Notes under the pieces: generated by a model | What the model saw: the letters and a program-made list of their open reading frames with translations, nothing else | Told to the model about the DNA's origin: nothing | The model's database searches: none | Assembly (NCBI GenBank): GCA_025963715.1 | Contig: JAOQAG010000043.1 | Span: forward strand, 1-46,061 | Length of the DNA stretch: 46,061 bases | Reading direction: 5' to 3' | DNA from: Bacteroidota bacterium | GTDB taxonomy: Bacteria; Bacteroidota; Bacteroidia; 2-12-FULL-35-15 | Part shown: piece after piece, positions 46,059 through 46,061 of the stretch | How positions within the stretch are numbered: position 1 is the stretch's first letter | Layout: each line of letters opens with the position of its first letter | Program-made: the position numbers and the translations under genes

Positions 46059-46061
46059 GGC

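Overview
The window looks like a chromosomal segment of a Bacteroidota bacterium, probably a Sphingobacteriales/Chitinophagales-type gliding or environmental lineage. Four things point there: a T9SS-style C-terminal sorting domain on a subtilase, a CHU_C/gliding-type domain, a SusC-like TonB receptor with an N-terminal carboxypeptidase-regulatory domain, and promoters of the TTG-N19-TAnnTTTG type, the best one sitting in front of rpsT. Strong Shine-Dalgarno sequences are mostly absent. No tRNA, rRNA, CRISPR array, integrase or transposase was seen.

Bases 1-16.4 kb are an AT-rich accessory island. It holds four copies of a large effector-like gene (the first cut by the window edge). All share an N-terminal module: a conserved leader, 10-12-residue KMPES repeats, then a DUF4157 domain ending in AHELTH and an IQR tripeptide. 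After IQR the C-termini are unrelated: a metzincin-type zinc protease (copy 1), an unrecognised domain with FGHLIIG and TWVGDLGGG motifs (copy 2), a lytic-transglycosylase (SLT/GH23-like) domain (copy 3), and a second metzincin-like protease (copy 4). Next to them is an AAA+ ATPase resembling the ATPase of extracellular contractile injection systems (eCIS). Copies 2, 3 and 4 are each followed within 0-10 bases by a gene for an exported lipoprotein or signal-peptide protein. I infer effector/immunity pairs. Between copies 3 and 4 lies a graveyard of orphan pieces: a cytoplasmic gene of unknown function with a degenerate second copy at 7.7 kb, a frameshifted exported protein, a small membrane protein, and the last ~50 codons of a lost effector still coupled to an intact exported-protein gene. 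Single-base changes in A-tracts break two reading frames. The island reads as a cassette-swapping toxin array probably delivered by an eCIS whose structural genes lie outside the window.

Bases 16.5-18.6 kb are a transition: a TPR-like gene on the minus strand and a ~580-base non-coding stretch carrying the rpsT promoter and leader.

Bases 18.6-46 kb are core-like. On the plus strand come rpsT, radC, then a cell-surface polysaccharide set (UDP-GlcNAc 2-epimerase, two polysaccharide deacetylase-like proteins, an AAC(3)-family N-acetyltransferase, a FemAB/GNAT-like protein), then upp, a membrane protein and a YjjG-type HAD phosphatase. On the minus strand come psd, yidC, three tandem paralogous secreted proteins wedged between yidC and pyrG, pyrG, a TonB-dependent receptor, an EVE-domain protein, holA and AMP nucleosidase. 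On the plus strand again are an HsdR_N-like nuclease-fold protein, a T9SS-exported subtilisin-like protease, a DUF5606-type protein, an M3 oligoendopeptidase and a DinB-family protein. From 22 kb onward the intergenic gaps carry several families of short interspersed repeats that I did not see in the effector island.
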